A stretch of DNA of 64,000 nt from CAWBCI01 sp963787195 (GCA_963787195.1 CAWBCI010000073.1:49688-113687); one strand, 5' to 3'; numbered from the stretch's first letter, positions 53,650-63,596 are shown. Made by a program: numbers and translations. The notes: generated by a model from the letters alone, not told the origin.

Positions 53650-54132
53650 ATGGGGAATCGAAGAGAAATAATATTAGCATCAAATCCGGAAAGTCTCCAT
53701 GATGTTGAAAAGTTCATAGAGCAATTAAGTGATGAATTTCACCTGAATAATACATATTTCGGAAATATTCTTATTGCCGTCACAGAAGCAGTGAAAAATG
53801 GCATTTTACACGGAAATAAGTCAAATCCCTCCAAGAAACTGAGCCTGGTTCTCGAAGTTAGGAAAGAAGGGCTTGTTTTCATTATTGTTGATCAAGGAGA
53901 AGGCTTTAATTATAAGGATTATGAGGATATTGATAAGCTAATTAATTCAGATCAGAATAGTGCTAATGGAATGGTATTGATACATAGTCTTTGTGATGAG
54001 GTTACTTTTCTTGAGAACGGACGCAAGCTTGAATTGCTATTCCGTGTCAACGGCATAGAGGAGAAGGTTATTGAAAGCCGTTATGAACTGATGCAGCAGT
54101 TCTTTAAAGTGAAGGAAAGCATGAAGAATTAG
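53650..54132 (+). CDS. RsbW-like anti-sigma ATPase (serine kinase fold)
   Basis: 160 residues of HATPase_c_2 type: N-box VTEAVKNGILHGN, G1 DQGEGFNY and the GMVLIHSLCDEV lid. Such proteins bind sigma factors or anti-anti-sigma factors and may phosphorylate the latter. No sigma or STAS gene lies beside it. It starts 4 bp after the DUF4175 stop, so the two are coupled. In other Bacteroidota this gene also precedes ybeY and mnmG, as I recall. Confidence 0.85.
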   Translation: MGNRREIILASNPESLHDVEKFIEQLSDEFHLNNTYFGNILIAVTEAVKNGILHGNKSNPSKKLSLVLEVRKEGLVFIIVDQGEGFNYKDYEDIDKLINSDQNSANGMVLIHSLCDEVTFLENGRKLELLFRVNGIEEKVIESRYELMQQFFKVKESMKN

Positions 54133-54143
54133 AGATCTTTCAC

Positions 54144-54572
54144 ATGAAAATTCCTGCAATTCATTTCTTTTCTGAAAATATTAAATACCGGCTTCCTGCA
54201 AAGCGGGAAAATGCGGAATGGCTTATTCAAGTCATTGAAAAAGAGGGTAATAGACCCGGTGAGATCAATATTATATTGTGTGATGATGAGTACCTTCATA
54301 AATTAAACCTGGAATATTTGCAGCATGATACCCTTACTGACATCATAACATTCGATTATTCAGAAGAAGGAGAAGCAATCAATGGCGATATATATATCAG
54401 CAAGGAAAGGGCTCTTGAAAACTCAAAGATTTATGGGCAAAGCCTTGAAATGGAGTTACGAAGGCTTCTGGTCCATGGAGTTCTTCACCTCCTCGGTTAT
54501 AAGGATAAAACCAAGAAGGAAAAAGCCTTGATGACTTCTAAAGAAGATTATTACCTATCTTTGCACCCTTAA
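54144..54572 (+). CDS. ybeY: Endoribonuclease YbeY (16S rRNA maturation)
   Basis: 142 residues, UPF0054/YbeY. Zinc motif HGVLHLLGYKD (H111 and H115); the third His of the usual HxxxHxxxxxH is replaced by a Lys/Asp stretch. Other Bacteroidota also vary at this position. The upstream DIITFDYSEEGEAINGDIYI segment is characteristic. It acts in ribosome quality control and 16S 3' processing. Confidence 0.9.
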   Translation: MKIPAIHFFSENIKYRLPAKRENAEWLIQVIEKEGNRPGEINIILCDDEYLHKLNLEYLQHDTLTDIITFDYSEEGEAINGDIYISKERALENSKIYGQSLEMELRRLLVHGVLHLLGYKDKTKKEKALMTSKEDYYLSLHP

Positions 54573-54583
54573 AAAATATATGT

Positions 54584-54599
54584 GTTCCACGTGGAACAT
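54584..54599. promoter_or_regulatory. parS-like palindrome 1 (upstream of mnmG)
   Basis: TGTTCCACGTGGAACA is a perfect 16-bp palindrome fitting the ParB site pattern nGTTnCACGTGnAACn. It lies between ybeY and mnmG. Confidence 0.7.
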
Positions 54600-54630
54600 A
54601 TATGGGTAAATTCCCGAAAAAGACTAATAA

Positions 54631-56505
54631 ATGTTTAAAACTTACGATATAATCGTGGTGGGTGCTGGTCATGCTGGTTGTGAAGCAGCAGCGGCTGCTG
54701 CAAATCTTGGCTCCTCGGTTTTGCTGGTTACTATGAATATGACCAATATGGCCCAGATGTCGTGCAATCCGGCAATGGGAGGCATAGCAAAAGGACAAAT
54801 CGTCCGTGAAATTGATGCATTAGGTGGCTATTCCGGCATAGTTACCGACAGGACGATGATACAGTTTAGAATGTTGAATAAATCAAAAGGTCCGGCTATG
54901 TGGAGCCCACGGGCGCAAAGCGACCGGATGTTGTTTTCGCTTGAATGGAGGAAAATGCTGGAAAACACTCCAAATCTGGATTTCTGGCAGGATATGGTCA
55001 CCGGTTTAATTACGAAAGATGGAAGAATAATGGGTGTGAAAACTTCTATGGGTCATGAAATAGAAGCTAAGGCTGTAATTTTAACCAATGGAACTTTTCT
55101 GAATGGAGTGATTCATATTGGCATGAAGAAATTTGGGGGAGGAAGAATTGGGGAAAAAGCTGCAAGTGGCCTGACTGAAAACCTGGTTGAACTGGGTTTT
55201 GACTCAGATCGCATGAAAACCGGAACTCCGGTACGGGTGGATGGAAGAACATTGGATTTTTCTAAAATGCAGGAACAAAAAGGTGATGAAGTCCCGGAGA
55301 AATTCTCTTTCACCGACACACCTCGCCTCAGCAAGCAAAGAAGCTGCTATATTACCTATACATCTCCTGAAGTTCACAATATCCTGCGTACAGGTTTTGA
55401 TGAGTCTCCGATGTTTACCGGAAGGATAGAAGGAATAGGGCCCAGATATTGTCCCTCAATTGAGGATAAAATTGACCGATTTGCAGATCGCGACAGTCAT
55501 CAGCTTTTCGTTGAACCGGAAGGCTGGGATACAGTAGAATACTATGTAAACGGATTCTCTTCTTCCCTTCCGGATCACGTACAGTTTGACGCTCTTAGGA
55601 AAATAGCCGGGTTTGAAAATGCAAAAATCTTCAGGCCGGGCTATGCCATCGAATATGACTATTTTCCCCCTGCGCAGTTAGAGTATACACTCGAAACAAA
55701 ACTCATAGAAAATTTATATTTTGCCGGGCAGATTAATGGTACTACCGGATATGAAGAAGCCGCTGCTCAAGGTATCATGGCTGGGATAAATGCACATCTG
55801 AAACTTCGGGAAGAAAGTGAATTCGTCCTGAAACGTTCTGAGGCTTATATTGGTGTTCTCATCGACGATCTGATTACTAAGGGGGTTGATGAACCATACC
55901 GCATGTTCACTTCCCGTGCTGAATACCGTATTTTACTCAGACAAAGTAATGCCGATCAGAGATTGAGCACTGCATCCAATAATATTGGCCTTGCATCCAT
56001 TGAACGAGTTGAAAGGGTTAATCGGAAGAAGGAAGAAATTGATAAGCTGCTCAATTTTATCCGTAAATTAAGTATAGATCCGGATGAGATCAACCCCTTC
56101 CTGGATACTATCGACACCCCTCCCCTTGCACAGAAAGTTAAATTATCAAACGTTTTATTGAGACCACAGGTGAATCTTGAAGACCTTCTGAAATATTCCA
56201 GCGGACTTTTAGAGAATGTTTCGAAAATAGATCCGGATCTAAAAAAGGAAATTTTAGAGGAAACGGAAATACTGATAAAGTATGAAGGCTATATTGATAA
56301 GGAAAGAGAGCTGGCCCAAAAATTGGAACGACTGGAAAATGTGATTTTGAGAGATAATTTCGATTATCATAAACTTACTGCACTTTCTTTCGAGGCAAGG
56401 GAAAAGCTTAGTAAAATGCGTCCCCATACTCTCGGACAAGCTTCCAGGATTGCCGGAGTGTCCCCATCGGATATTTCTGTTCTGATGGTTTACCTTGGCA
56501 GATGA
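54631..56505 (+). CDS. mnmG: tRNA uridine-5-carboxymethylaminomethyl modification enzyme MnmG
   Basis: 624 residues, full length. FAD-binding GAGHAGCEAAAAAA at about 11-24, GGIAKGQIVREIDALGG, TGTPVRVDGRT, and a C-terminal helical domain with SRAEYRILLRQSNAD and TLGQASRIAGVSPSDI. With MnmE it modifies the wobble uridine of several tRNAs. The gene often lies near the chromosomal origin; the two parS-like sites on either side support that for this genome. Confidence 0.97.
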   Translation: MFKTYDIIVVGAGHAGCEAAAAAANLGSSVLLVTMNMTNMAQMSCNPAMGGIAKGQIVREIDALGGYSGIVTDRTMIQFRMLNKSKGPAMWSPRAQSDRMLFSLEWRKMLENTPNLDFWQDMVTGLITKDGRIMGVKTSMGHEIEAKAVILTNGTFLNGVIHIGMKKFGGGRIGEKAASGLTENLVELGFDSDRMKTGTPVRVDGRTLDFSKMQEQKGDEVPEKFSFTDTPRLSKQRSCYITYTSPEVHNILRTGFDESPMFTGRIEGIGPRYCPSIEDKIDRFADRDSHQLFVEPEGWDTVEYYVNGFSSSLPDHVQFDALRKIAGFENAKIFRPGYAIEYDYFPPAQLEYTLETKLIENLYFAGQINGTTGYEEAAAQGIMAGINAHLKLREESEFVLKRSEAYIGVLIDDLITKGVDEPYRMFTSRAEYRILLRQSNADQRLSTASNNIGLASIERVERVNRKKEEIDKLLNFIRKLSIDPDEINPFLDTIDTPPLAQKVKLSNVLLRPQVNLEDLLKYSSGLLENVSKIDPDLKKEILEETEILIKYEGYIDKERELAQKLERLENVILRDNFDYHKLTALSFEAREKLSKMRPHTLGQASRIAGVSPSDISVLMVYLGR

Positions 56506-56508
56506 TTT

Positions 56509-56524
56509 CGTTCCACGTGAAACA
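56509..56524. promoter_or_regulatory. parS-like palindrome 2 (downstream of mnmG)
   Basis: CGTTCCACGTGAAACA fits nGTTnCACGTGnAACn, with one imperfect pair in the outer arm. It starts 4 bp after the mnmG stop. Confidence 0.65.
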
Positions 56525-56758
56525 AATCATGAATATTTTTACTTTTTTGAAGCATTTTCATTTCTTATTCCCCCAGGGGGCATAATCAGCCCTATTTTTC
56601 TTAATTTTAAGCCTTCTGCCAAATTTATGAACCGGATGAATAGATTGGTCAGATATTTGATTAAAACTTCTTATATGGCCTAAAATAAGGCCGATTATAA
56701 ATATTTGAAAATCAGTGATAAAAGAAAGGTGAATTTTCATATATAATGAATTAAAGTA

Positions 56759-59700
56759 TTGAAAAACAAGGGTATAAGTATTTATTTTAGCCTGAGTATC
56801 CTGCTGATAGTCCTTGCTATGCTTCTGAACAGCTGGTTAGGGTACCGCAGGGAAAATTTGGTGGCATACCGGGATCATGTCGAAAAAGTTTTGAATCAAA
56901 AGGAAAGTGATCTGAAGGGAAAATTGAAATCACTGATTCCGCAAATTAAAAAGCAAGCTTCATTTCGTGAAATTGATTCATTAGTTGCGGGCGATCTTTA
57001 TACGAGGGAAGGATATATTATACTTGCTTATGAGAATGACACATTAGTATATTGGTCAGATAATGACGTCCCTTTTAGCGATAGTCTCGACAAAACCATG
57101 CTTCAGAATTCATTCATGAGATTTCCTAACGGGTGGTTCAGGATAATTCATGAAAGCGCGGGAAAAGATGATTTGATCGGCCTTATCCTGGTTAAAAATA
57201 AATTCCCTTACCAGAATGAATACCTGATGAATAAGTTTCAGAGGGATTTCAATATGCCAAGAGGAATAAGATTGTCATTGGAAAAGGGATCATATGACGT
57301 CAATTCAGATGAGGGAAAATTTTTATTCTCCATGTCCTTTCCTTCATCAATAAAACCAACCAAGGCCGAAAATTTTATGCTGTTTGGCCTTTGCCTGGCG
57401 GCCTACATTATTTTCCTGATCTTTCTCTACAGGGCCTATGAGTCCTTGTCGATATTCAATAAACGAAAATGGCTTATCTTTCCTGCATTCATGGTGGATG
57501 TAGCTATTATAAGACTTCTGATCCTCTATTTCAAAGCGCCTTCTTTCCTTTATCACTCTGTACTCTTCAGTCCTTACTATTTTGCAACTTCCGTCCTCTC
57601 CCCTTCTCTGGGTGATTTGCTTGTCAATATATTGACCCTTTTGGTGGTAGCCTATTTATTTTATGATCGCTTCAATTTTAGTATGAGATCGTGGCGGAAA
57701 CCATTGCGCTTTTCAATTTCCACTCTTATGGTTCTGCTTGTCGCAACACTGTATTTTGTTTTGACCGACGGTGTGGAAGATCTGGTAATGGACTCGAGTA
57801 TAGTGATGAATCTTAATAATATCCTGAACATAGATATATTTGGTGTCTTAGGTTTTGCAATCCTCACTGCTGCCATCCTGGCGCTTTTTCTGTTTGCAGC
57901 AAAAATTGCAGATATAATTTTCGACCGGGGAAAAGGCGCAAGGGATTATTTTATCGCCGCCCTCATTGCTTTTTTAATTGCTTCCCTTGTGATGCTTATC
58001 TATGATTTTTCATTCAGGATGCTCATCAATCTTACGGTACTTCTGATATTTTTATTTTCTTTTGCATATTTCCTCCCAAGAAAAGAAAGCTTCAAAACCC
58101 TTACGGGTGCAGTGTTTTATATCATACTTTTCGCCTTTCTGACCACTTATCTGCTGGATGACTATAATGCACTCAAGGAAAAGGAAAACCGTAAGCTTCT
58201 GGCATCGGAACTAAGTTCCCGCCGGGATCCTCTCCTGGAATTTGAATTCATGAGAGTGGAAAAGAAAATATTAGCTGACACGGTATTACAAAGTATGATT
58301 TTCAGTGAAACAGAAAATGATATTTCCCAGCAGGAAGTCAGTAAATACCTTTACGCCCATTATTTCAACGCTTTCTGGAATAAGTATGATATACAGATCA
58401 CTTTATGCAATCCGTCTGAAGTCCTGAATATTCAACCAGACAGTTATCTGGTCAATTGTTATGATTATTTTAAGGACCAAATATCTGCCGATGGAGTTCA
58501 GACGATATGTAAACATCTTTATTTCCTGGATAATAAGACCGAAACCAATAATTACCTGGCTTATCTTGAATTTCACCCGGCCAATGGGGATACTACCACA
58601 AGTTCCCGCATATTTATAGAACTGATTTACAAGTTCCTCAATGAAGCTGGCTTAGGTTATCCTGACTTGCTGATAGATAGAAAGGCTAAAACAAACTCCG
58701 ATCTGTCTGATTACTCCTATGCCAGGTATTATAAAAATGCCCTGATATATAAATATGGAGATTATTCCTATAAGCTTGATGTTTCGGCTTATTTGGAAAA
58801 GGCTGAAAATTCTTTTATCAATCTGGGAGGGTACAATCATTATATTTCTAAGGATGAAAATGATAATACTCTGGTAATCAGTAAAAAAAACCCTTCTTTA
58901 CTTGATGTGCTGGCGCCTTTTTCTTATCTCTTTCTGTTCTTTGGTCTATTTGTGCTTACGTTCACAATTCTTGTCATTTTTACAGGCCCTAAGCGAAAAA
59001 TGCAAATGAATTTCAGGACCCGTTTGCAAGCCACGATTATTTCCATCATAATACTTTCTTTCATAGTTGTGGGAATGATTACCCGGACCTATATAATCCG
59101 TCTGAATAATAATAAAAACATAGATATACTGAGTGAAAAGACACATTCAGTTCTGATAGAACTGGAACAGAAACTCGGCGACCAGGATAATATTCCTCCC
59201 TCGCTGGACACCTACGTGGCTGAGTTATTAGACAAGTTCTCCAGTGTGTTTTTCTCTGATATCAACCTATTTGATGATAATGGTAACCTGATCGCATCAT
59301 CGCGCCCTCAAATTTTCGATGAAAACCTGATCTCCCGTAAAATGCAGCCGGATGCATACGACCAGCTTGCATTTAAACATATATTGCTTTACATCCAAAA
59401 TGAAATGATTGGCCAACAGGAATATCTTTCCGCCTATATTCCTCTGAGAAATAATCGCGATCATATAATTGCTTATCTGAACCTCCCCTATTTTGCCAAA
59501 CAAACGGAGATGAAAAAGGAGATCGCTGATTTCCTGGCAGCTTTTATCAACACCTATGTATTGCTGATAGTATTGGCGGTTCTGGTAACACTATTTGTCT
59601 CAAGATATATTACCAAACCCATGCAACTGATCCGGGAAAAGCTTGGACTCATCGGTATCGGAAAGTCTAATGAAAAGATAGAATGGAAAAGGAATGATGA

Positions 59701-60457
59701 AATAGGCGGACTGGTGGCGGAATACAACCGGATGCTCGACGAGCTGGCTCTCAGCGCTGAATTACTTGCCAAATCGGAACGGGAAAGTGCCTGGCGGGAA
59801 ATGGCCAAGCAGGTGGCGCATGAAATCAAAAATCCCCTTACTCCGATGAAACTCAGTGTCCAATACCTCAAAAAGGCCTGGGATGATAAGTCCCCCGACT
59901 GGGAAGACCGTTTGGATCGTTTTACGCGTACTATTGTTGAGCAAATTGATAATCTCTCGGATATTGCTTCTGAATTTTCGGATTTTGCCAAGATGCCTGT
60001 GGCAAGTTTGAAGAAAATCGAACTCTCTAAAGTGATAAGGACTTCGCTTGATCTATTCAATGATATTCAAAACATCCAATTCTCCTATCAGTTTCCGGAT
60101 GCCGAACTTTTTATCAGCGCTGATGAAAAGCAGATGCTGAGGGTTTTCAACAACTTGCTTAAAAATTCAATACAGGCAATAGGGAAGAAAGCGGATGGCG
60201 AGATCAGCATCATGGCTATAATTGATGGAAGATTTTATAAGGTAGAAATAAGTGATAATGGTTCAGGAATATCTGAGAGCCAGGCCGACCTGATATTCTC
60301 GCCCAGTTTTACAACAAAATCAAGTGGTATGGGGCTGGGCCTTACCATGGTAAAGAGCATTCTCGATGGTATTGGTGCCGAAGTTACTTTTAAATCGACC
60401 GAAGGTAAAGGCACTACATTCATCATCAGGATACCGGTATATGAGCCTGAAATTTAG
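56759..60457 (+). CDS. NtrY-like multi-domain sensor histidine kinase
   Basis: 1232 residues from a TTG. An N-terminal span, an extracytoplasmic segment of about 180 residues, a multi-span membrane block (about 205-470), a second extracytoplasmic part, further spans (about 718-740, 755-780, 925-945), then HAMP, HisKA with H1021 in KQVAHEIKNPLTPMKLS, and an HATPase (NNLLKNSIQAIG, DNGSGIS, SGMGLGLTMVKSI). The HEIKNPLTP box places it with NtrY-type kinases. No response regulator is nearby. The 253-bp gap before it holds parS-like palindrome 2. Confidence 0.88.
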   Translation: MKNKGISIYFSLSILLIVLAMLLNSWLGYRRENLVAYRDHVEKVLNQKESDLKGKLKSLIPQIKKQASFREIDSLVAGDLYTREGYIILAYENDTLVYWSDNDVPFSDSLDKTMLQNSFMRFPNGWFRIIHESAGKDDLIGLILVKNKFPYQNEYLMNKFQRDFNMPRGIRLSLEKGSYDVNSDEGKFLFSMSFPSSIKPTKAENFMLFGLCLAAYIIFLIFLYRAYESLSIFNKRKWLIFPAFMVDVAIIRLLILYFKAPSFLYHSVLFSPYYFATSVLSPSLGDLLVNILTLLVVAYLFYDRFNFSMRSWRKPLRFSISTLMVLLVATLYFVLTDGVEDLVMDSSIVMNLNNILNIDIFGVLGFAILTAAILALFLFAAKIADIIFDRGKGARDYFIAALIAFLIASLVMLIYDFSFRMLINLTVLLIFLFSFAYFLPRKESFKTLTGAVFYIILFAFLTTYLLDDYNALKEKENRKLLASELSSRRDPLLEFEFMRVEKKILADTVLQSMIFSETENDISQQEVSKYLYAHYFNAFWNKYDIQITLCNPSEVLNIQPDSYLVNCYDYFKDQISADGVQTICKHLYFLDNKTETNNYLAYLEFHPANGDTTTSSRIFIELIYKFLNEAGLGYPDLLIDRKAKTNSDLSDYSYARYYKNALIYKYGDYSYKLDVSAYLEKAENSFINLGGYNHYISKDENDNTLVISKKNPSLLDVLAPFSYLFLFFGLFVLTFTILVIFTGPKRKMQMNFRTRLQATIISIIILSFIVVGMITRTYIIRLNNNKNIDILSEKTHSVLIELEQKLGDQDNIPPSLDTYVAELLDKFSSVFFSDINLFDDNGNLIASSRPQIFDENLISRKMQPDAYDQLAFKHILLYIQNEMIGQQEYLSAYIPLRNNRDHIIAYLNLPYFAKQTEMKKEIADFLAAFINTYVLLIVLAVLVTLFVSRYITKPMQLIREKLGLIGIGKSNEKIEWKRNDEIGGLVAEYNRMLDELALSAELLAKSERESAWREMAKQVAHEIKNPLTPMKLSVQYLKKAWDDKSPDWEDRLDRFTRTIVEQIDNLSDIASEFSDFAKMPVASLKKIELSKVIRTSLDLFNDIQNIQFSYQFPDAELFISADEKQMLRVFNNLLKNSIQAIGKKADGEISIMAIIDGRFYKVEISDNGSGISESQADLIFSPSFTTKSSGMGLGLTMVKSILDGIGAEVTFKSTEGKGTTFIIRIPVYEPEI

Positions 60458-60493
60458 GGCTAACACCTTAAATTTTTAGGATTTTCCCCGCTA

Positions 60494-61636
60494 CTAAGCC
60501 ATCAGTTGGATAAGTTTGCGATAATCATCTTTAGAAAGTTTATGATGATTTCCATTCACTTCATTCGATATCATGGTTTGATAAATCTCTACATTTTTTT
60601 CCTCCCCTTTTATCCCTATTTCGCTCATTCTTGTGGGGCTGTCGATCCGGGCGAAGAAATTCTCCAGTTCAAAAATTGTGGCATCTACAGTGTCAGTTCC
60701 GAAGAGATTTTTCCCCAGTTCTATAATACGGTCCCCGGCACGATCTTCATGCAGTTTGAGCCAGGCCGGGTAAGCAATTGACAGGGAGGCACCATGAGGC
60801 ACATCATACAGAACTGAAAGAACATGCCCGATAGAATGTACGCCCCAATCACCGTTTTTACGCCCATAGGATGTCAGGTTGTTGAGGGCATTCGTGGCGG
60901 CGTACATGATCTTCTCCCGGAGGCTGTAATTCTGCAAATCATCCATTAGAGGAAGGCCATAATTCATTCCCTCTTTTATTATTGAATATACAAAGCGGTC
61001 GGAAAGAGATGCTTCACCTTCACCAAAATAAGCTTCCAGGCAATGTGCTATAAGGTCGGCAATGCCATAACCAGTGTAGTTTTTCGGGACTGTTTTCGTA
61101 AAGGAAGGGTCCAGAAAGGATTCCTTTGGGTAAGTAAGCATATGCCCAAAACCAATCTTTTCTTTAGTTGCATTATTCTGGACAACGGCAAAAGAGTTCA
61201 TTTCGGTTCCGGTTGCGGCTAATGTAAGGATACTGATCAGCGGCAAGGAAGTTTTTGGAACGGCTTTCCCACTCATAAAATCCCAGCCGCTATGATTTAC
61301 AGGAATTGTGATAGAGATGATCTTGGAGGAATCGATCACGCTTCCCCCTCCTACTGCAATCACCACATCCACCTGCTTTTCCCTGCCCAGTCTTGCAGCT
61401 GCATCTACATCCTCTATAATGGGATTCGGCCTTATGCCGGAGTATTCAAAGACTTCGGCACCAGCCTTTTTCAATTCATTCATAACCTGGTCATAAATCC
61501 CGTTCCTTTTAACGGAGCCCCCTCCATAAACGAGTAATACACGCTTACCGTAATGGCTGACACTTTTCCCGAGTTTTCCAATGATGCCTTTCCCGAAATG
61601 CAGTTTTACGGGGTTATATAATTCGAAATTTTCCAT
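60494..61636 (-). CDS. Iron-containing alcohol dehydrogenase (BdhA/YqhD-like)
   Basis: 380 residues from the ATG at 61636 (MENFELYNPVKLHFGKGIIG). GGGSVKRNG and VGGGSVIDSSK form the NADPH-binding part; metal ligands are in the segment GYGIADLIAHCLEAY and the later SIGHVLSVLYDVPHGASL. This is the butanol/aldehyde-reductase type of group III alcohol dehydrogenases, reducing aldehydes with NADPH. A further in-frame extension upstream is built from degenerate tandem repeats and is not coding. A GACCTTTG box lies at 61653-61660. Confidence 0.93.
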   Translation of the reverse strand: MENFELYNPVKLHFGKGIIGKLGKSVSHYGKRVLLVYGGGSVKRNGIYDQVMNELKKAGAEVFEYSGIRPNPIIEDVDAAARLGREKQVDVVIAVGGGSVIDSSKIISITIPVNHSGWDFMSGKAVPKTSLPLISILTLAATGTEMNSFAVVQNNATKEKIGFGHMLTYPKESFLDPSFTKTVPKNYTGYGIADLIAHCLEAYFGEGEASLSDRFVYSIIKEGMNYGLPLMDDLQNYSLREKIMYAATNALNNLTSYGRKNGDWGVHSIGHVLSVLYDVPHGASLSIAYPAWLKLHEDRAGDRIIELGKNLFGTDTVDATIFELENFFARIDSPTRMSEIGIKGEEKNVEIYQTMISNEVNGNHHKLSKDDYRKLIQLMA

Positions 61637-61652
61637 GATGATATATTTTTTG

Positions 61653-61660
61653 CAAAGGTC
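61653..61660 (-). promoter_or_regulatory. -7 box for the alcohol dehydrogenase
   Basis: GACCTTTG on the minus strand, 16 bp before the ATG. It resembles the TAnnTTTG consensus except at the first base. Confidence 0.4.
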
Positions 61661-61670
61661 GGGTTTTTTT

Positions 61671-61730
61671 AATCGTGAGTCGTGAGTCGTGAAAAGTGAA
61701 TCGTGAGTCGTGAATCGTGAAAAGTGAGTA
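61671..61730. repeat. Degenerate tandem repeats (TCGTGAGTCGTGAA-type)
   Basis: About four imperfect units of CGTGAGTCGTGAAAAGTGA-like sequence immediately upstream of the alcohol dehydrogenase promoter. They keep an open frame in register with the gene, which explains the spurious longer start. Confidence 0.7.
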
Positions 61731-61756
61731 GTTGAAGTGTTATCCTGATAATGCAA

Positions 61757-62005
61757 TAAGCATTCCCCATTCCTAAATCATAATTATACAATAAACATTA
61801 TAGGACGGCATCATATGAAGATTCAGAATATATTGATTTCCAACTAGATATTTAACATTTTGATAACAGTAATTAACAGTACTTAACAGAATTCCGGTTT
61901 TTATGGGATTAACTTTGGGAGCATAATTTTTCAGGAAGTGGGAATAAACTGAACGAACCACTTAAAACCGATAGTAAGTATACAAATCATTAAAACTTTA
62001 AACCC
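61757..62005. other. Intergenic region between alcohol dehydrogenase and the 89-aa gene
   Basis: A 249-bp A/T-rich stretch with no supported gene. It probably contains the promoter of the plus-strand 89-aa gene; no strong -7 box could be singled out. Confidence 0.35.
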
Positions 62006-62275
62006 ATGTCAACAGTAATAATAAACCACAAGGTGGCAGATTATAAAAAATGGCGTCCCACTTTTGATGCAGATGCCAGCAGAAGAAGCAATGCCGGAAT
62101 TAAGAATGAAAGGGTTTTCAGGGCAGCCGATGATCCGAATAATATTTATATTTTCGGTGATGTTGCGGAACCTTCAAGCGTAGCAAAGATGATGGAAGAC
62201 CCCGATCTGGCCGCTAAAATGAAAGAAGCCGGAGTCATTAGCAAACCGACGGTAACTGTATTGAATTTGACTTAG
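62006..62275 (+). CDS. Small dimeric alpha/beta-barrel-like protein (89 aa)
   Basis: MSTVIINHKVADYKKWRPTF begins a ferredoxin-like fold; NIYIFGDVAEPSSVAKMMED and a closing TVTVLNLT strand complete it. It resembles monooxygenase-like (ABM/DUF1330-type) single-domain proteins, but no catalytic residue can be assigned. It is flanked by repeat-rich DNA and stands alone. Confidence 0.7.
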   Translation: MSTVIINHKVADYKKWRPTFDADASRRSNAGIKNERVFRAADDPNNIYIFGDVAEPSSVAKMMEDPDLAAKMKEAGVISKPTVTVLNLT

Positions 62276-62364
62276 GGAATGTCCCTATCAGATCCTGGCT
62301 TTCGTCAGGATGACACTAATTCTTATATAAAAGAAAGCGGTGCTTTTTTAGATATCACAATGAA

Positions 62365-62395
62365 CGTCATCCCGGCGCAGGCCGGGATCTGCCGG
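62365..62395. repeat. REP-like palindrome
   Basis: ATCCCGGC-GCAG-GCCGGGAT is a perfect hairpin preceded by CGTC, between the 89-aa gene and mnmA. Confidence 0.6.
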
Positions 62396-62427
62396 CGGAG
62401 TGCAGATAGTCGTTTTTTTCATCAGAT

Positions 62428-63498
62428 TTAGGAGCAAATCACCCCGCTACCAAGGCAGATTCTCTTGTCGGTGCTATAGACCACGCCGAACTGCCCGGGG
62501 GCAATGCCCGAGATGGGTAAAGCGGATTCGATACGGAAGTGTTTCTCATCTTCCATCACCATCATTCCTTCATTGAATTCGGGCTGGTGGCGGATCTTGA
62601 AAAGTATAGGCTGGGCGAAAGAGTAATTCCGGTCGGCTTTTTCGTTTATGAAGAGAAAATCTTCCATGCGGACTACTTCACCGTATTGTGATTCCGGGTC
62701 ATAACCGTTAGAGACGTAAATAATATTCTGATCGGTATCTTTTTTGACCACGAACCATGGCCCCTGACTGAGGCCCAGCCCCTTACGCTGACCGATGGTA
62801 TGGAACCAAAAGCCTTTATGTTTGCCTAAGATCTTCCCTGTTTCCAGTTCCACGATATCTCCTTCCCTTTCGCCTGTATATCGGCGGATGAATTCCGAAT
62901 AATTAATCTTGCCCAGGAAGCAGATGCCCTGGCTGTCGGGGCGATGGGCACTGGGCAGGCCCATTTCATGGGCCAGGCGGCGTACATCCTTTTTTTCCAG
63001 GTCGCCTACGGGGAACATGGCTTTGTTGAGCTGGGAGTGCGTTATCCGTCCCAGGAAATAGGTCTGGTCCTTCCTCCTGTCCCTGGCAGTTCCAAGGTAG
63101 CGCTCATTGGCTTCGTCCAAAACCCGGGCATAATGGCCCGTGGCTATGCGGTCGTAATCTTTGCCGAACTTATCCTCGAAGCTCCCGAACTTGATGAAGC
63201 GGTTGCACATCACGTCAGGATTGGGCGTAAGGCCTTTCTTTACAGTATCAAGGGTATAGGAAACCACACGCTGCCAGTATTCTTCGTGCAGGTTGGCAAT
63301 TTCGAAACGGCAGCCGTATTTCTTCGCGATAAAAGTTGTGATCTCAATATCTTCTTCCGAAGGGCAGTCCATAAAACCGGGTTCATTTTCCATCCCGATC
63401 TGTATATAGTATATATCCGGCGTATAGCCCATTTCCTTCAGCAAAGGCACCATCACTGAGCTGTCGACACCACCGGATACAAGAGCAGCAATTTTCAT
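62428..63498 (-). CDS. mnmA: tRNA-specific 2-thiouridylase MnmA
   Basis: 356 residues, full length. PP-loop SGGVDSS at 8-14; catalytic Cys in NPDVMCN and GICFLGK; RKDQTYFL and TIGQRKGLGLS. It thiolates U34 of tRNA-Lys, -Glu and -Gln. With mnmG, also in the window, it completes both sides of the mnm5s2U modification. A TATCTTTG box lies upstream (63516-63523). Confidence 0.96.
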   Translation of the reverse strand: MKIAALVSGGVDSSVMVPLLKEMGYTPDIYYIQIGMENEPGFMDCPSEEDIEITTFIAKKYGCRFEIANLHEEYWQRVVSYTLDTVKKGLTPNPDVMCNRFIKFGSFEDKFGKDYDRIATGHYARVLDEANERYLGTARDRRKDQTYFLGRITHSQLNKAMFPVGDLEKKDVRRLAHEMGLPSAHRPDSQGICFLGKINYSEFIRRYTGEREGDIVELETGKILGKHKGFWFHTIGQRKGLGLSQGPWFVVKKDTDQNIIYVSNGYDPESQYGEVVRMEDFLFINEKADRNYSFAQPILFKIRHQPEFNEGMMVMEDEKHFRIESALPISGIAPGQFGVVYSTDKRICLGSGVICS

Positions 63499-63515
63499 AG
63501 AAATTAAATTGGCTG

Positions 63516-63523
63516 CAAAGATA
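63516..63523 (-). promoter_or_regulatory. -7 box for mnmA
   Basis: Perfect TATCTTTG about 18 bp before the ATG, so the leader is very short. Confidence 0.5.
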
Positions 63524-63530
63524 GAAAATT

Positions 63531-63596
63531 GGGTGTTAGATATTGGGTATTAGATCATGGTTAATGGTTAGTGGTTAATGGTTAATGGTTAGGTGT
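63531..63596. repeat. Short degenerate repeats upstream of mnmA
   Basis: Two GGGTRTTAGAT units, then about five copies of GGTTAATGGTTA-like sequence. Confidence 0.6.

Noticed and set aside
60494..61756. Longer start for the iron alcohol dehydrogenase
   Set aside because: The extra 40 residues are translated from degenerate tandem repeats; homologues start at MENFELYNP-like sequence.
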